64,000 nt of DNA from Bin16 sp965208625 (GCA_965208625.1 OZ242348.1:1488001-1552000); one strand, 5' to 3'; shown: positions 16,588 to 25,243, counted from the first letter of the stretch. Notes: a model not told the origin generated them from the sequence alone. Numbers and translations are program-made.

Positions 16588-17562
16588 ATGACCGATAGCA
16601 ACGCAGTCCTCGGCATAGACGTCGGCGGCACGAAGATACTCGCCCTCGCCGCACGACCCGACGGCACAACGCTCGCGTCCGCCGTCGCGGAGACGCCATC
16701 GCGGGAGAAGGCGGAGCGCGTCATATCCGCGATGGCGGAAACTGCCCGCGCGGCCATGGCGCAGGCGGGGCTGGGGACGGACGACATCGGCTCCGCAGGC
16801 GTGGCCGCTGCTGGCGCGATAGACGCGCGCGCCGGAACCATCGTGCACTCCCCACACCTGTCCACGATGTCGAACACACCCGTGGTCGCGATGCTCAGCC
16901 AGCTCCTCGGGATGCCGGTCGCCATCGGCAACGACGCGAACATCGCCGCGCTCGGCGAGCAGCGCTACGGCGCAGGCAAGGACGTGCAGGACCTCGTCTT
17001 CCTCACCATCAGCACCGGTATCGGGGCTGGCATCATCATCGACGGCAGGCTCTTCACCGGTGCCGCCGGATACGCGGGAGAGGTCGGGCACATGACCGTG
17101 GACGCCCACGGCCCCTACGGCGCAAGCACGACTCCCGGCGCGTGGGAGTCGCTCTGTTCCGGCACGGCGCTCGCGCGTATCGCCACAGAACGCATTACCG
17201 CGGGCGAGCGCTCCTCCATGGCCACCGCGTTGCACGACACCAACCAGGAAGGGCTGACGGCCCGCGACATCTTCGCAGCCTGCCGCTCCGGCGACGCGCT
17301 GGCGCAGGACATCGTCGCCGACGCCATCGTCTACCTCGGCGCGGGCCTCACGAGCCTCGTGAACCTGCTCAACCCCGCGAAGATCATCATCGGCGGCGGG
17401 CTCTCCAACGAATGGGACGCCTACATCGCCCCCGCCGTCGCCCTGATGCGCGAGCAGTCGTTCGCAGGCATCGGCAAGCTCACGCCCGTCGTCCCGCCCG
17501 CCCTCGGCGCGGAGGCCGGAGCGCTCGGCGCGGTCGCCCTCGCCAGCGACGTGCTCGCGTAA
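16588..17562 (+). CDS. ROK-family sugar kinase (glucokinase-like) lacking the zinc cysteines
   Basis: A 324-residue protein with the ROK N-terminus LGIDVGGTKILALA, the sugar-site GNDANIAALGE, TISTGIGAGIIIDGRL, and GEVGHMTVDAHGP. In most ROK kinases the last motif continues into a CxCGxxGCxE zinc site; here it reads YGASTTPGAWES, with no zinc cysteines. The ATP-side IIIGGGLSNEW and LGAEAGALGA are present. ATG 16588 has GGAGAG just upstream; the frame from 16549 is longer but unsupported. It probably phosphorylates glucose or a related sugar from the adjacent TreT-like pathway. Confidence 0.85.
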   Translation: MTDSNAVLGIDVGGTKILALAARPDGTTLASAVAETPSREKAERVISAMAETARAAMAQAGLGTDDIGSAGVAAAGAIDARAGTIVHSPHLSTMSNTPVVAMLSQLLGMPVAIGNDANIAALGEQRYGAGKDVQDLVFLTISTGIGAGIIIDGRLFTGAAGYAGEVGHMTVDAHGPYGASTTPGAWESLCSGTALARIATERITAGERSSMATALHDTNQEGLTARDIFAACRSGDALAQDIVADAIVYLGAGLTSLVNLLNPAKIIIGGGLSNEWDAYIAPAVALMREQSFAGIGKLTPVVPPALGAEAGALGAVALASDVLA

Positions 17563-17606
17563 CCCGCGCCGCCGCAGATCCCGCTTGGATAACCCAGCAT
17601 CGCCTC

Positions 17607-17615
17607 TGCTATACT
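17607..17615 (+). promoter_or_regulatory. extended -10 box (TGCTATACT) of purA
   Basis: TG-C-TATACT predicts a transcript start near 17622, giving a leader of about 77 nt that begins with the hairpin at 17621-17651. Confidence 0.6.
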
Positions 17616-17620
17616 GCCAT

Positions 17621-17651
17621 CCGGCCTGCGCCCGGCTTTGGCGCAGGCCGG
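17621..17651 (+). promoter_or_regulatory. perfect 12-bp stem-loop at the 5' end of the purA leader
   Basis: CCGGCCTGCGCC (17621-17632) pairs perfectly with GGCGCAGGCCGG (17640-17651) around the loop CGGCTTT. There is no U-tract, so a terminator is unlikely. A second small palindrome (CGTTCC, CC, GGAACG) lies at 17668-17681, before the ribosome site AAAGGAG. A 5'-terminal hairpin like this could stabilise the mRNA or regulate it. Confidence 0.55.
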
Positions 17652-17698
17652 TAGTGTGTAATCGGGACGTTCCCCGGAACGAGTAAAGGAGTGTTGCG

Positions 17699-18988
17699 AT
17701 GCCCGCATACGGCATCGTCGGCGCCCAATGGGGCGACGAGGGCAAAGGAAAGGTAGTCGACTTCCTCGCTGAGGAGGCGGACGTCGTCGTTCGCTACTCC
17801 GGCGGCAGCAACGCCGGTCATACGGTCATCAACGAGAAGGGCGAGTTCGCCCTCCATCTCATTCCGTCGGGCATATTCCGCCCGCACGTGGACGCAGTCA
17901 TCGGCCCCGGAGTCGTGCTCGACCCCGTCGTGCTGCTGGGCGAGCTGGAGAGCCTGAACGAGCGGGGCGTGGACACCAGCCGCCTCTTCATCAGCGACCA
18001 CACCCACATCGTCATGCCCTACCACATCATGCTGGACCAGTTGGAGGAGAAGGCCCGCGGCAGCAACGCCATCGGCACCACGGGGCGCGGCATCGGCCCC
18101 GCTTACGTGGACAAGGTCGCGCGCACCGGCATCCGCCTTGGCGACCTGCTGGACGAGACGTACCTCGCATCCCGCCTGGAAACGGTCCTCGCACAGAAGA
18201 ACCGGCTCCTCACCAGGGTATTCGACGCCGACCCCATCGACTTCGACGACCTGCTCGCCCAGGTGCGCTCCTGGGGCAACGCCCTCCGGCCGTACGTCGC
18301 ATCGGTGGAGCAACGCATCCTGGACAGGCTCGCGCGCGGCGCACGTGTCGTGCTGGAGGGCGCGCAGGGCGCGATGCTCGACCTCGACCACGGAACGTAC
18401 CCCTACGTCACGTCGTCGTCGGTCTCCATCGGCGGAGCGTGCACCGGCCTCGGCATCTCGCCGCGCGAGATCGTCGGCATCATCGGCGTGTTCAAGGCGT
18501 ACTCCACCCGCGTCGGCGCAGGGCCTCTGACCACTGAACTGGATGACGAGGTGGGGCAGGACATCCGCGAGCGCGCCTGGGAGTACGGCACGACGACCGG
18601 ACGCCCCCGGCGCGTCGGCTGGTTCGACGGCCTCGCGGCGCGCTACTCCGCCACCATCAATGGCTTCACGTCCGCCGTGCTCACACGGCTCGACGTGCTG
18701 GACGGCATCAACCCCGTGAAGATCTGCACCGCCTACGAGGCCGACGGCAAGCGCATCCACCGGTTCCCCAGCGAACCCGGTCTTTTGGAACGCGCCACTC
18801 CGGTCTGGGAGGAGATGCCCGGCTGGAGCGCGCCGACCGCCGGGATCACGAACAAGTCCCAGCTACCGCCCGAGGCGTCGGCCTACGTCCGCCGCATAGA
18901 GGACGTGATAGGCTGCCCGATAGACCTGATATCCACCGGCCCGCGCCGCGACGAGAGCATCGTCGTGCGGCCCATCATCCTTCGGTAA
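17699..18988 (+). CDS. purA: adenylosuccinate synthetase
   Basis: Commits IMP to AMP by GTP-dependent joining of aspartate. Its 429 residues are standard. Visible signatures are GAQWGDEGKGKVVD at the N-terminus (catalytic Asp and P-loop-like GDEGKGK), GGSNAGHTV (catalytic His), TTGRGIGPAY, the IMP-site QGAMLDLDHGTYPYVTSS region, GVFKAYSTRVGAGP and TGRPRRVGWFD. ATG 17699 has AAAGGAG at good spacing. Confidence 0.96.
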   Translation: MPAYGIVGAQWGDEGKGKVVDFLAEEADVVVRYSGGSNAGHTVINEKGEFALHLIPSGIFRPHVDAVIGPGVVLDPVVLLGELESLNERGVDTSRLFISDHTHIVMPYHIMLDQLEEKARGSNAIGTTGRGIGPAYVDKVARTGIRLGDLLDETYLASRLETVLAQKNRLLTRVFDADPIDFDDLLAQVRSWGNALRPYVASVEQRILDRLARGARVVLEGAQGAMLDLDHGTYPYVTSSSVSIGGACTGLGISPREIVGIIGVFKAYSTRVGAGPLTTELDDEVGQDIRERAWEYGTTTGRPRRVGWFDGLAARYSATINGFTSAVLTRLDVLDGINPVKICTAYEADGKRIHRFPSEPGLLERATPVWEEMPGWSAPTAGITNKSQLPPEASAYVRRIEDVIGCPIDLISTGPRRDESIVVRPIILR

Positions 18989-19008
18989 CCCAACGAGGAG
19001 AAGCGCGC

Positions 19009-19941
19009 ATGAAGATCGGCTTTTTCAACGACTGGACGCTTGGCGTCGTGAAGAACGACACCCATATCGTGGACGTTTCGGAGGCGCTGGCGGGCGTGCA
19101 CGCCCACGGCGCGCAGGAGATGATCAATCTCGTCATCTCCCACTTCGAACAGGTGCGCGACCCGTTCCAGAAGCTGTGCGACATCTCGGAGGGCGTGCCG
19201 CTGAGCAGCGTACGCATCCGCCCGCCGATCCCCCGGCCTGACCAGATCTTCTGCATGGCGGTGAACTACCTCGAGTTCGGCCAGCGGCCCATGCCGGAGA
19301 TCGACTGCTTCCAGAAGTCGTCCGACTGCGTCATCGGCGACGGCGACACCGTCCACCTCAGCCCCGACTGCCACGCCACCATCTTCCACCACGAGGCCGA
19401 GTTGGCCGTCATCATGGGCGCGGAGGCGAAGAACGTCTCGCAGGAAGAGGCGATGGACAAGGTGTTCGGCTACACCGGCTTCATCGACGTCTCCGCCCGT
19501 GGCTTCGAGCCCGGCGGGCGCACGAGCTTCTTCCAGGTGAAGTCCTGGCCCACGTTCGGCCCCATGGGCCCGTTCATCGTCACGAAGGACGAGATCCCCG
19601 ACCCGCACGACGTGAGCCTCCACATCGCGAACAACGGCGAGGACCGGCAGGCGTTCAACACGGACGACATGGCGCACAAGATCCCGGAGTGCATCGAATT
19701 CATCTCCCGCATCGCACACCTGCGCGCCGGAGACATCATCAGCACCGGCACGAACCACCAGGGACTCGGCGCGCTGCAGGACGGCGACCGCCTCGACTTC
19801 ACCATCGGCGGCATCGGCACCCTGCACGTCAACGTGGAAGACCCCGCGAAGCGCGAGTGGCGCCGTGGCGTTGACACGGAGATGGCGCAGCGCATGCGGG
19901 AGGCCGGCGGTTCGTCCATGGGGATGGGCCCGCGCTCCTGA
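19009..19941 (+). CDS. fumarylacetoacetate hydrolase family protein
   Basis: A 310-residue FAH-fold protein; the family hydrolyses or decarboxylates oxo-acids from aromatic degradation. Landmarks are RPDQIFCMAVNYLEF (usual NY..H/EF), the metal-binding HHEAELAVIMG, FGYTGFIDVSARGFE, WPTFGPMGPFIVT, and RAGDIISTGTNHQGLG. RBS GAGGAG precedes ATG 19009. It follows purA by 20 nt and precedes dapB by 25, so may be cotranscribed without functional linkage. Substrate unknown. Confidence 0.85.
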   Translation: MKIGFFNDWTLGVVKNDTHIVDVSEALAGVHAHGAQEMINLVISHFEQVRDPFQKLCDISEGVPLSSVRIRPPIPRPDQIFCMAVNYLEFGQRPMPEIDCFQKSSDCVIGDGDTVHLSPDCHATIFHHEAELAVIMGAEAKNVSQEEAMDKVFGYTGFIDVSARGFEPGGRTSFFQVKSWPTFGPMGPFIVTKDEIPDPHDVSLHIANNGEDRQAFNTDDMAHKIPECIEFISRIAHLRAGDIISTGTNHQGLGALQDGDRLDFTIGGIGTLHVNVEDPAKREWRRGVDTEMAQRMREAGGSSMGMGPRS

Positions 19942-19966
19942 ATCCGCAGGGCAGCGGAGGAGTCGT

Positions 19967-20764
19967 ATGACCACGACGCCCCTCATACGCGTAGCGGTGC
20001 ACGGCGCGGCGGGCCGCGTCGGGCGCGAGGTGCTCCGCGCCGTCGCGGGAGCGCCGGACATGACGCTCACCGCAGCGATAGACCGCGTGCCCTCGGACGA
20101 ACTCGTGGCGCTGCCCGTCAATGCCCCCTACTACACCAGCGTCCAGGAAGCGCTGACCGCACACCCGTCGGACGCCATCGTCGACTTCAGCCTCGCGCAG
20201 GCTACGCTGGAGATGCTTCCGCAAGCGCTGGCGTGCGGTGCGCGGCCAGTCATCGGCACGACCGGGTTTACGCCGGAGCAGATCGAGCGCATCGGCGCGC
20301 TCTGCGCCGAGCACAACCTCGGCGGATTCCTCGCCCCGAACTTCACGATAGGCGCGGTGCTGCTCACGAAGCTCGCCGCCATCGCCGCCCCGTACTTCGA
20401 GTACGCGGACATCGTCGAGGAGCACCACGAGATGAAGGTCGACGCGCCGTCCGGCACCGCGCTCGGCATCGCGAAGGCGGTCCACGAGGCGCACCCGGAG
20501 CGGTTCGCCCACAACGACCCGGAGCGCGAGCCGCTGTCCGGTACGCGCGGCGGCGACTACGAAGGCATCAGCATCCACGCCGCTCGCATGCCCGGCCGCA
20601 TGGCGCACCACCAGGTCACGTTCGGCGGCCCCGGCCAGACCCTCTCCCTCCGCCACGACACGACAGACCGCGAGTGCTACATGCCCGGCGTCCTCATGGC
20701 CGTCGGCAAGGTCGGCGGCCTGTCTGGCCTCACCGTGGGGCTGGACAAGCTCATGGGCCTCTAA
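19967..20764 (+). CDS. dapB: 4-hydroxy-tetrahydrodipicolinate reductase
   Basis: Lysine and diaminopimelate pathway, NAD(P)H reduction of HTPA. From ATG 19967 (GGAGGAG upstream) it is 265 residues, the normal size. It shows the nucleotide-binding VHGAAGRVGREV, the VIGTTGFTPEQ turn, LAPNFTIGAVLL, and the active-site EEHHEMKVDAPSGTA with the conserved His pair and Lys. GTRGGDYEGISIHAARMPG is also typical. asd, the preceding step, lies downstream but is separated by a foreign-looking HEPN gene. Confidence 0.95.
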   Translation: MTTTPLIRVAVHGAAGRVGREVLRAVAGAPDMTLTAAIDRVPSDELVALPVNAPYYTSVQEALTAHPSDAIVDFSLAQATLEMLPQALACGARPVIGTTGFTPEQIERIGALCAEHNLGGFLAPNFTIGAVLLTKLAAIAAPYFEYADIVEEHHEMKVDAPSGTALGIAKAVHEAHPERFAHNDPEREPLSGTRGGDYEGISIHAARMPGRMAHHQVTFGGPGQTLSLRHDTTDRECYMPGVLMAVGKVGGLSGLTVGLDKLMGL

Positions 20765-20785
20765 AGAGGCACACCGGGAGGGATA

Positions 20786-22057
20786 GTGGAACCGCTGGAT
20801 GTCGATGGCTTGTTCTGGCTGGTGGACAAGCCGCATGACAGGGTGGCAGGTCGGCTCAGGTTTGACCCCAATAACGGGGCCAGCTTGCGCCTAATAGGCA
20901 AATTCAAGGATTTCGTGCCAACAAGCAATAACCCGCCGGTCCGGATGAACGCAATAGCGGGAGGACGGCTTCTCACACTAGAGGACTGCTATTTCGAGAG
21001 TGTGCGGGTGGAGTACGCTGGTGGAGGTCATACGGGGCTTACACGGCATGAGTATCAGTCGGATCTACTCTTCGCTGGCTTGCACTGGGACAAACCTGAC
21101 CCCCCGCGATTCAAGAATGTGCTCTTGCATCTTCGATACCTGGAGCAGTGGGTTAACGAGCTTTCAACTCTTCCCGTCGGATATGAGGAGAGAATCAGGG
21201 ATCTATCACGAATAAACGCTGCCTTCGACACACTAGAAAGAGAACTGGTAGTTTCCGCTGGTTTTGGAGAGCTAGGCTTAGCCTATGCTCGTGCAACGAG
21301 CGGCGATAGATTTCTGGAAACGACAGTGCGGCAGAACTTCTTCTTTGACCTTAGGATGAAAGACGCACGTTCTCTTCCTAGCATACTGAATTTCTGTTGG
21401 TCGCTACGGGATATGATTACACTGGGGTGCGATTTCCCCTCTGCCCTAACGGACTTGGCAATGGATCATCCACAACAGGCGCCAGAGGCCGTACCGGGAG
21501 AAGGACTACCTGTCAAGCCATATATGAGGGCCATTGGCAACTATGGAGGTGGTGGTCACCGCCCTAGCATGTTATTCACCTTCAATGACCTCGGCGGGAT
21601 CGAGGGCGCAGCTAAGTGGCTGGAAATAACAGAACGTTATCAGATAGCCATTGGTGCTCTTGTCGGCAATCTGTATGCACCTAGTCCATATCCGGAAAAC
21701 TGGTTTTTCAATGCTTGCACTGCTGCTGAGGCTTTTAGGCGGATACAGTTGGGAAGGCAGCACGTCAACCTTGCCAAACAATTGCCAGTGCTTGCGCATC
21801 AAGCTGGTGAACTGTTCAAAGAACTTGTAGGCGACATTGACCAATGGGCAAAGCGGGTAGTCCAGACCCGAGTCAATATCGTCGTGCATCGGGGTCTCCT
21901 TGGTGGAGCAGGAGTGCAAGATCTAGTCTGGCTTACGGACTCATTGCACTTACTCATGGTGCTCTGCCTGCTGGAAGAGTGTGGCGTCCGGAAAAAGGCG
22001 GAGGAGCGAATACGCTTCAGTAATCGCTCTTATCGGCTGAGGCAGGCAGCCCAATGA
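20786..22057 (+). CDS. ApeA-like HEPN domain protein, candidate anti-phage defence gene
   Basis: A 423-residue protein whose layout matches ApeA-type proteins: an N-terminal beta-rich domain (ApeA_NTD1-like, with SLRLIGKF and LTLEDCYF near 35-70 and LLFAGLHW near 94-101) and a C-terminal helical HEPN domain. The HEPN RNase motif is present as R362-V-N-I-V-V-H368 (R-x5-H), with an upstream acidic helix CTAAEAFRRIQ near 311-321. ApeA is a single-gene abortive-infection system in which HEPN RNase activity is needed. The gene has visibly lower GC and different codon use from its neighbours and separates dapB from asd, both signs of transfer. Start GTG 20786 follows GGGAGGG. Confidence 0.72.
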   Translation: MEPLDVDGLFWLVDKPHDRVAGRLRFDPNNGASLRLIGKFKDFVPTSNNPPVRMNAIAGGRLLTLEDCYFESVRVEYAGGGHTGLTRHEYQSDLLFAGLHWDKPDPPRFKNVLLHLRYLEQWVNELSTLPVGYEERIRDLSRINAAFDTLERELVVSAGFGELGLAYARATSGDRFLETTVRQNFFFDLRMKDARSLPSILNFCWSLRDMITLGCDFPSALTDLAMDHPQQAPEAVPGEGLPVKPYMRAIGNYGGGGHRPSMLFTFNDLGGIEGAAKWLEITERYQIAIGALVGNLYAPSPYPENWFFNACTAAEAFRRIQLGRQHVNLAKQLPVLAHQAGELFKELVGDIDQWAKRVVQTRVNIVVHRGLLGGAGVQDLVWLTDSLHLLMVLCLLEECGVRKKAEERIRFSNRSYRLRQAAQ

Positions 22058-22103
22058 AACGGAATCCCCCGAGCAACCTATCGAACCCCGCTCACGCCCT
22101 CTC

Positions 22104-22112
22104 TGGTATCAT
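22104..22112 (+). promoter_or_regulatory. extended -10 box (TGGTATCAT) of asd
   Basis: TG-G-TATCAT predicts transcription from about 22119, so asd has its own promoter downstream of the ApeA-like gene and a leader of about 47 nt. Confidence 0.55.
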
Positions 22113-22129
22113 CTAACGAGCACCGTACG

Positions 22130-22151
22130 CGCCTCGCCGAATGGCGAGGCG
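22130..22151 (+). promoter_or_regulatory. 9-bp leader hairpin abutting the asd ribosome-binding site
   Basis: CGCCTCGCC (22130-22138) pairs with GGCGAGGCG (22143-22151) around the tetraloop GAAT. The 3' base of the stem directly joins GAAGGAGA, the Shine-Dalgarno region, so folding could affect initiation. No known riboswitch is recognisable. Confidence 0.5.
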
Positions 22152-22165
22152 AAGGAGATACCGCC

Positions 22166-23218
22166 GTGGCCTACCCGAGAGTAACCATCGTCGGCGCCAC
22201 CGGCGCGGTCGGCAAGGTTGCCCTGGCCGTGCTGGAGGAGCGCGCATTCCCCATGGAGAGGCTTCGCCTCACCGCGTCCCCACGCTCCATCGGCAAGAAG
22301 GTGCTCTTTAAGGATGAGGAGCTCACGGTGGAGGAGACCACGCCAGAGGTCTTCGCCGAGTCCGACATCGCGTTCATCTCCGCCAACGACGACATCAGCC
22401 GGGACATGGCGCTCGCGGCGAAGGAGCGCGGCTGCGTCGTCATCGACGACAGCGGCGTCTGGCGCATGGACCCGGACGTGCCGCTCGTCGTGCCCGAGAT
22501 CAACGCCGGCGACGTGGACGCGCACGGCGGCATCCTCGCCATCCCCAACTGCTCGACCACGCCGCTGGTCATGGTGCTGGACGCGCTCCGGCAGGCGAGC
22601 CCCATCCGGCGTGTCATCGCCGCCACCTACCAGTCCGTCACCGGCACTGGCTCAGCGGCCCTTGCCGAGTTGGAACAGCAGTCCCGCGACTACTTCGCAG
22701 GCGCCGAGGCGCGCACCGACCAGTACCCGCACCCCATCGCCTTCAACCTCCTCCCGCACGTCGGCTCCTTCCGCGACGGCGGCCACACGTCCGAAGAGAT
22801 GAAGATGCTGAACGAGACGCGGAAGATCCTGCACGAGCCGGACCTGCCCGTCTCCGCGACCTGCGTCCGCGTGCCCGTGCGCGTGTGTCACAGCGAGGCC
22901 GTCAACATCGAGTTCGAGCGCCCCCTCAGTGTGGGCGAAGCACGCGAACTGCTCGCGAGCTACCCCGGCATCACGGTCGTCGACGACCCCACCACGAACG
23001 CCTACCCCATGCCGCTCGACGGCGAGGGCAAGGACGAGGTGTTCGTCGGACGCGTCCGCGAGGACGTGGCGCTCCCGAACGGGCTCGCGCTCTGGCTCGT
23101 CTCCGACAATCTCCGCAAGGGCGCAGCGACTAACGCGGTGCAGATCGCGGAAGAAGTCGTGGCCCGCGGCCTCTGGCGCAACGGCGCTGCCCGCTCCAAG
23201 GCAGGAGCCACCGCCTGA
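22166..23218 (+). CDS. asd: aspartate-semialdehyde dehydrogenase
   Basis: Reduces aspartyl phosphate to the semialdehyde for lysine, threonine and methionine synthesis. The 350-residue protein shows VGATGAVGKVAL near the N-terminus, the catalytic cysteine in AIPNCSTTPLVM, the QSVTGTGSAALAELEQQ loop, NLLPHVGSF, TSEEMKMLNETRKIL and the conserved CVRVPVRVCHSEAVNIEFE region with the active-site His. GTG 22166 follows GAAGGAGA. Functionally coupled with dapB upstream. Confidence 0.95.
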   Translation: MAYPRVTIVGATGAVGKVALAVLEERAFPMERLRLTASPRSIGKKVLFKDEELTVEETTPEVFAESDIAFISANDDISRDMALAAKERGCVVIDDSGVWRMDPDVPLVVPEINAGDVDAHGGILAIPNCSTTPLVMVLDALRQASPIRRVIAATYQSVTGTGSAALAELEQQSRDYFAGAEARTDQYPHPIAFNLLPHVGSFRDGGHTSEEMKMLNETRKILHEPDLPVSATCVRVPVRVCHSEAVNIEFERPLSVGEARELLASYPGITVVDDPTTNAYPMPLDGEGKDEVFVGRVREDVALPNGLALWLVSDNLRKGAATNAVQIAEEVVARGLWRNGAARSKAGATA

Positions 23219-23229
23219 GCCGAAGGGTG

Positions 23230-23275
23230 TCTGATCCCTTCCCCCTTGATGGGGGAAGGTTAGGAAGGGGGTGAA
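23230..23275 (+). repeat. dispersed G/C-rich hairpin repeat (R1 family)
   Basis: CTGATCCCTTCCCCC, loop TTGAT, then GGGGGAAGG followed by TTAGGAAGGGGGTGA. It lies between the convergent ends of asd and selB, where it could also terminate both. Confidence 0.6.
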
Positions 23276-23277
23276 CC

Positions 23278-25143
23278 TCACTCCCCCAGCAGCATCCGCT
23301 CGTCCCCGACGCGCCGCGTGACCTTCTCGTCGTCCAGATGCTCCAGCAGCGCGAGCGTGTACTTGCGCGACGTTCCCAGCAGGTCGCGCACCTCTGCGAC
23401 CGTCACCTTGCCCTGCGCACGCAGCAGCGACGTCACCTCCCCCGCCAGGCGCTCGTAGGTCGCGGCGTCGAACACGACTCCCTGCGCAGCGCGCACCACG
23501 CGCCCCTGCTCTGCCAGCAACGCCAGTAACTCCGGCGCAACCGTCGGAGCTTCCTGCGGGAATGGGTCGCGCTCCAACGCAGCGACGTACGCGTCCATCG
23601 CCGACCGCTGCTGCGCCGTCACCTCGACGCTGTGCTCCGGCAGCCGCAACACGCCCCCCGACGCGCTCACGACGCCGTCCACGACCAGCCGGTCGAGTGC
23701 TGGCTGCGCTGTGTTCCCGCGCAGGCCCAGCCTGCTGCGCAACTCCTCGCGAGTCATCCCCTCGCGCAGCGGAAACTCCCGATGGAACGCCCCCAGGGTT
23801 GTCCGGGTGCTACCACACAACCGCCCCCACCCTGCTGCCGTGTACAGCTGCGTACCGGCCGTCACTCCCTCCGCACCTAGCGCGATCGCCGAGCCTTCGG
23901 CAACCGCCTCCTGCGCGAGCGCCAGCGCCTCAGCCTCCGAGACGTTGGCGCGGCGCGCCAGCGCTCCCACGCTCGCGGGCTCCTGGTCCTCGAGTGCCGA
24001 CACCAGCTGCGCCGTCGGGCTCCCTTCGGCGAGACGCCCCAGCCGCTCGAACAGCGGCGCACGGCGTCGACGGTGCCGCTTCACGTCCACGTCCACGACC
24101 GTCCCGCCGCCGAGCGTGGCGTCAGCCGAGCGCAGCACGAAGTGGTCGCCGCGCACGACGGCAACCGGCTCCTCGAGCCACACCTGCGCCCACGCCTCGC
24201 CGCCCGGCGCGAGTTCGTCGTCCTCCAGCAAGCGCACCTTGGCGGGGGCTTCGGCGGCGAACGCGTGGAACGTCGCAGGGAAGTTGTGGCGGATGCCATG
24301 CGGCGCGTCGCTCAGCAGGTGGAGGCGCACGTCGACCGCGCGCGTCGCCCGCAACCAGCCCGGCCTCGTCAGCACTCCGCCCCGGTTTATCTCCTGCGCG
24401 CTCACGCCGCTCAGGTTCACGGCGACGCGGTTGCCGGGCGAGGCTGCGTCGATCTTCTGCCGGTGCGACTGCAGCCCGCGGATGCGCCCCTGCACGCCGC
24501 CCGGCACAATCTCTACCGGCTGCCCCGCCTCAAGCGTGCCGTCGATGAGGGTCCCCGTCACCACGGTGCCGAACCCCGCGACTGCGAACGAGCGGTCGAC
24601 CGGCAGACGCGGACGCCCCACGTCGCGGCGCTGCTCCGTCTCGTCCAGCGCGGCGTCGATCGCAGCGGCAAGCTCCTGCACGCCCTCGCCCGTCGTCGCG
24701 GAGACCGCATGCACCGGCGACCCTGCGAGCGTCGTCGTCGCCAGCAATTCCTCGACCTCCAACTGGACGAGCGCAAGGATATCGGCGTCGGCGAGGTCGG
24801 CCTTCGTGATGACCGCCAGCCCGCGGCGCACGCCGAGCAGGTCGAGTATCGCCAGGTGCTCGCGCGTCTGCGGCATCACCGACTCGTCCGCGGCGACGAT
24901 CAGTAGCGCGAGGTCTATCCCCCCCACGCCCGCGAGCATGTTCTTGATGAACCGCTCGTGCCCCGGCACGTCCACGATGCTCACCTCGCGCCCGCTGGGC
25001 AGTGTCACCCACGCGAATCCGAGGTCTATCGTCATGCCGCGCCGCTTCTCCTCGGCGAGGCGGTCCGGGTCTATGCCCGTGAGCGCCTGCACGAGCGTGG
25101 ACTTGCCGTGGTCCACGTGGCCTGCCGTGCCGATGACGTACAT
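23278..25143 (-). CDS. selB: selenocysteine-specific translation elongation factor
   Basis: A GTPase that delivers Sec-tRNA to recoded UGA codons by binding a SECIS element. The 621 residues contain the EF-Tu-like GTPase (G1 GHVDHGKST, EEKRRGMTIDLGFAW, DVPGHERFIKNMLAG, ITKADLAD), the SelB-typical domain II SFAVAGFGTVVTGTL, and four C-terminal winged-helix domains ending in VAEVRDLLGTSRKYTLALLEHLD. EF-Tu's usual NKxD is TKAD, as in other SelB proteins. The organism should therefore make selenoproteins, though I recognise none in this window. selA, selC and selD are not here. Confidence 0.95.
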   Translation of the reverse strand: MYVIGTAGHVDHGKSTLVQALTGIDPDRLAEEKRRGMTIDLGFAWVTLPSGREVSIVDVPGHERFIKNMLAGVGGIDLALLIVAADESVMPQTREHLAILDLLGVRRGLAVITKADLADADILALVQLEVEELLATTTLAGSPVHAVSATTGEGVQELAAAIDAALDETEQRRDVGRPRLPVDRSFAVAGFGTVVTGTLIDGTLEAGQPVEIVPGGVQGRIRGLQSHRQKIDAASPGNRVAVNLSGVSAQEINRGGVLTRPGWLRATRAVDVRLHLLSDAPHGIRHNFPATFHAFAAEAPAKVRLLEDDELAPGGEAWAQVWLEEPVAVVRGDHFVLRSADATLGGGTVVDVDVKRHRRRRAPLFERLGRLAEGSPTAQLVSALEDQEPASVGALARRANVSEAEALALAQEAVAEGSAIALGAEGVTAGTQLYTAAGWGRLCGSTRTTLGAFHREFPLREGMTREELRSRLGLRGNTAQPALDRLVVDGVVSASGGVLRLPEHSVEVTAQQRSAMDAYVAALERDPFPQEAPTVAPELLALLAEQGRVVRAAQGVVFDAATYERLAGEVTSLLRAQGKVTVAEVRDLLGTSRKYTLALLEHLDDEKVTRRVGDERMLLGE

Positions 25144-25191
25144 GCCGCGAGCATAGCAGGCGTAAGCCGTGCCGCGTGGCTACTCCTCCCC

Positions 25192-25200
25192 TGCTATCAT
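25192..25200 (+). promoter_or_regulatory. extended -10 box (TGCTATCAT) of the MFS gene
   Basis: TG-C-TATCAT implies transcription from about 25207. This rules out the ATG overlapping the box (25199) as the start and favours ATG 25244. Confidence 0.5.
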
Positions 25201-25243
25201 GCCTGAGCCTCCTCGCAGGCCTCCGGCTCCCGAAGACGTACAC

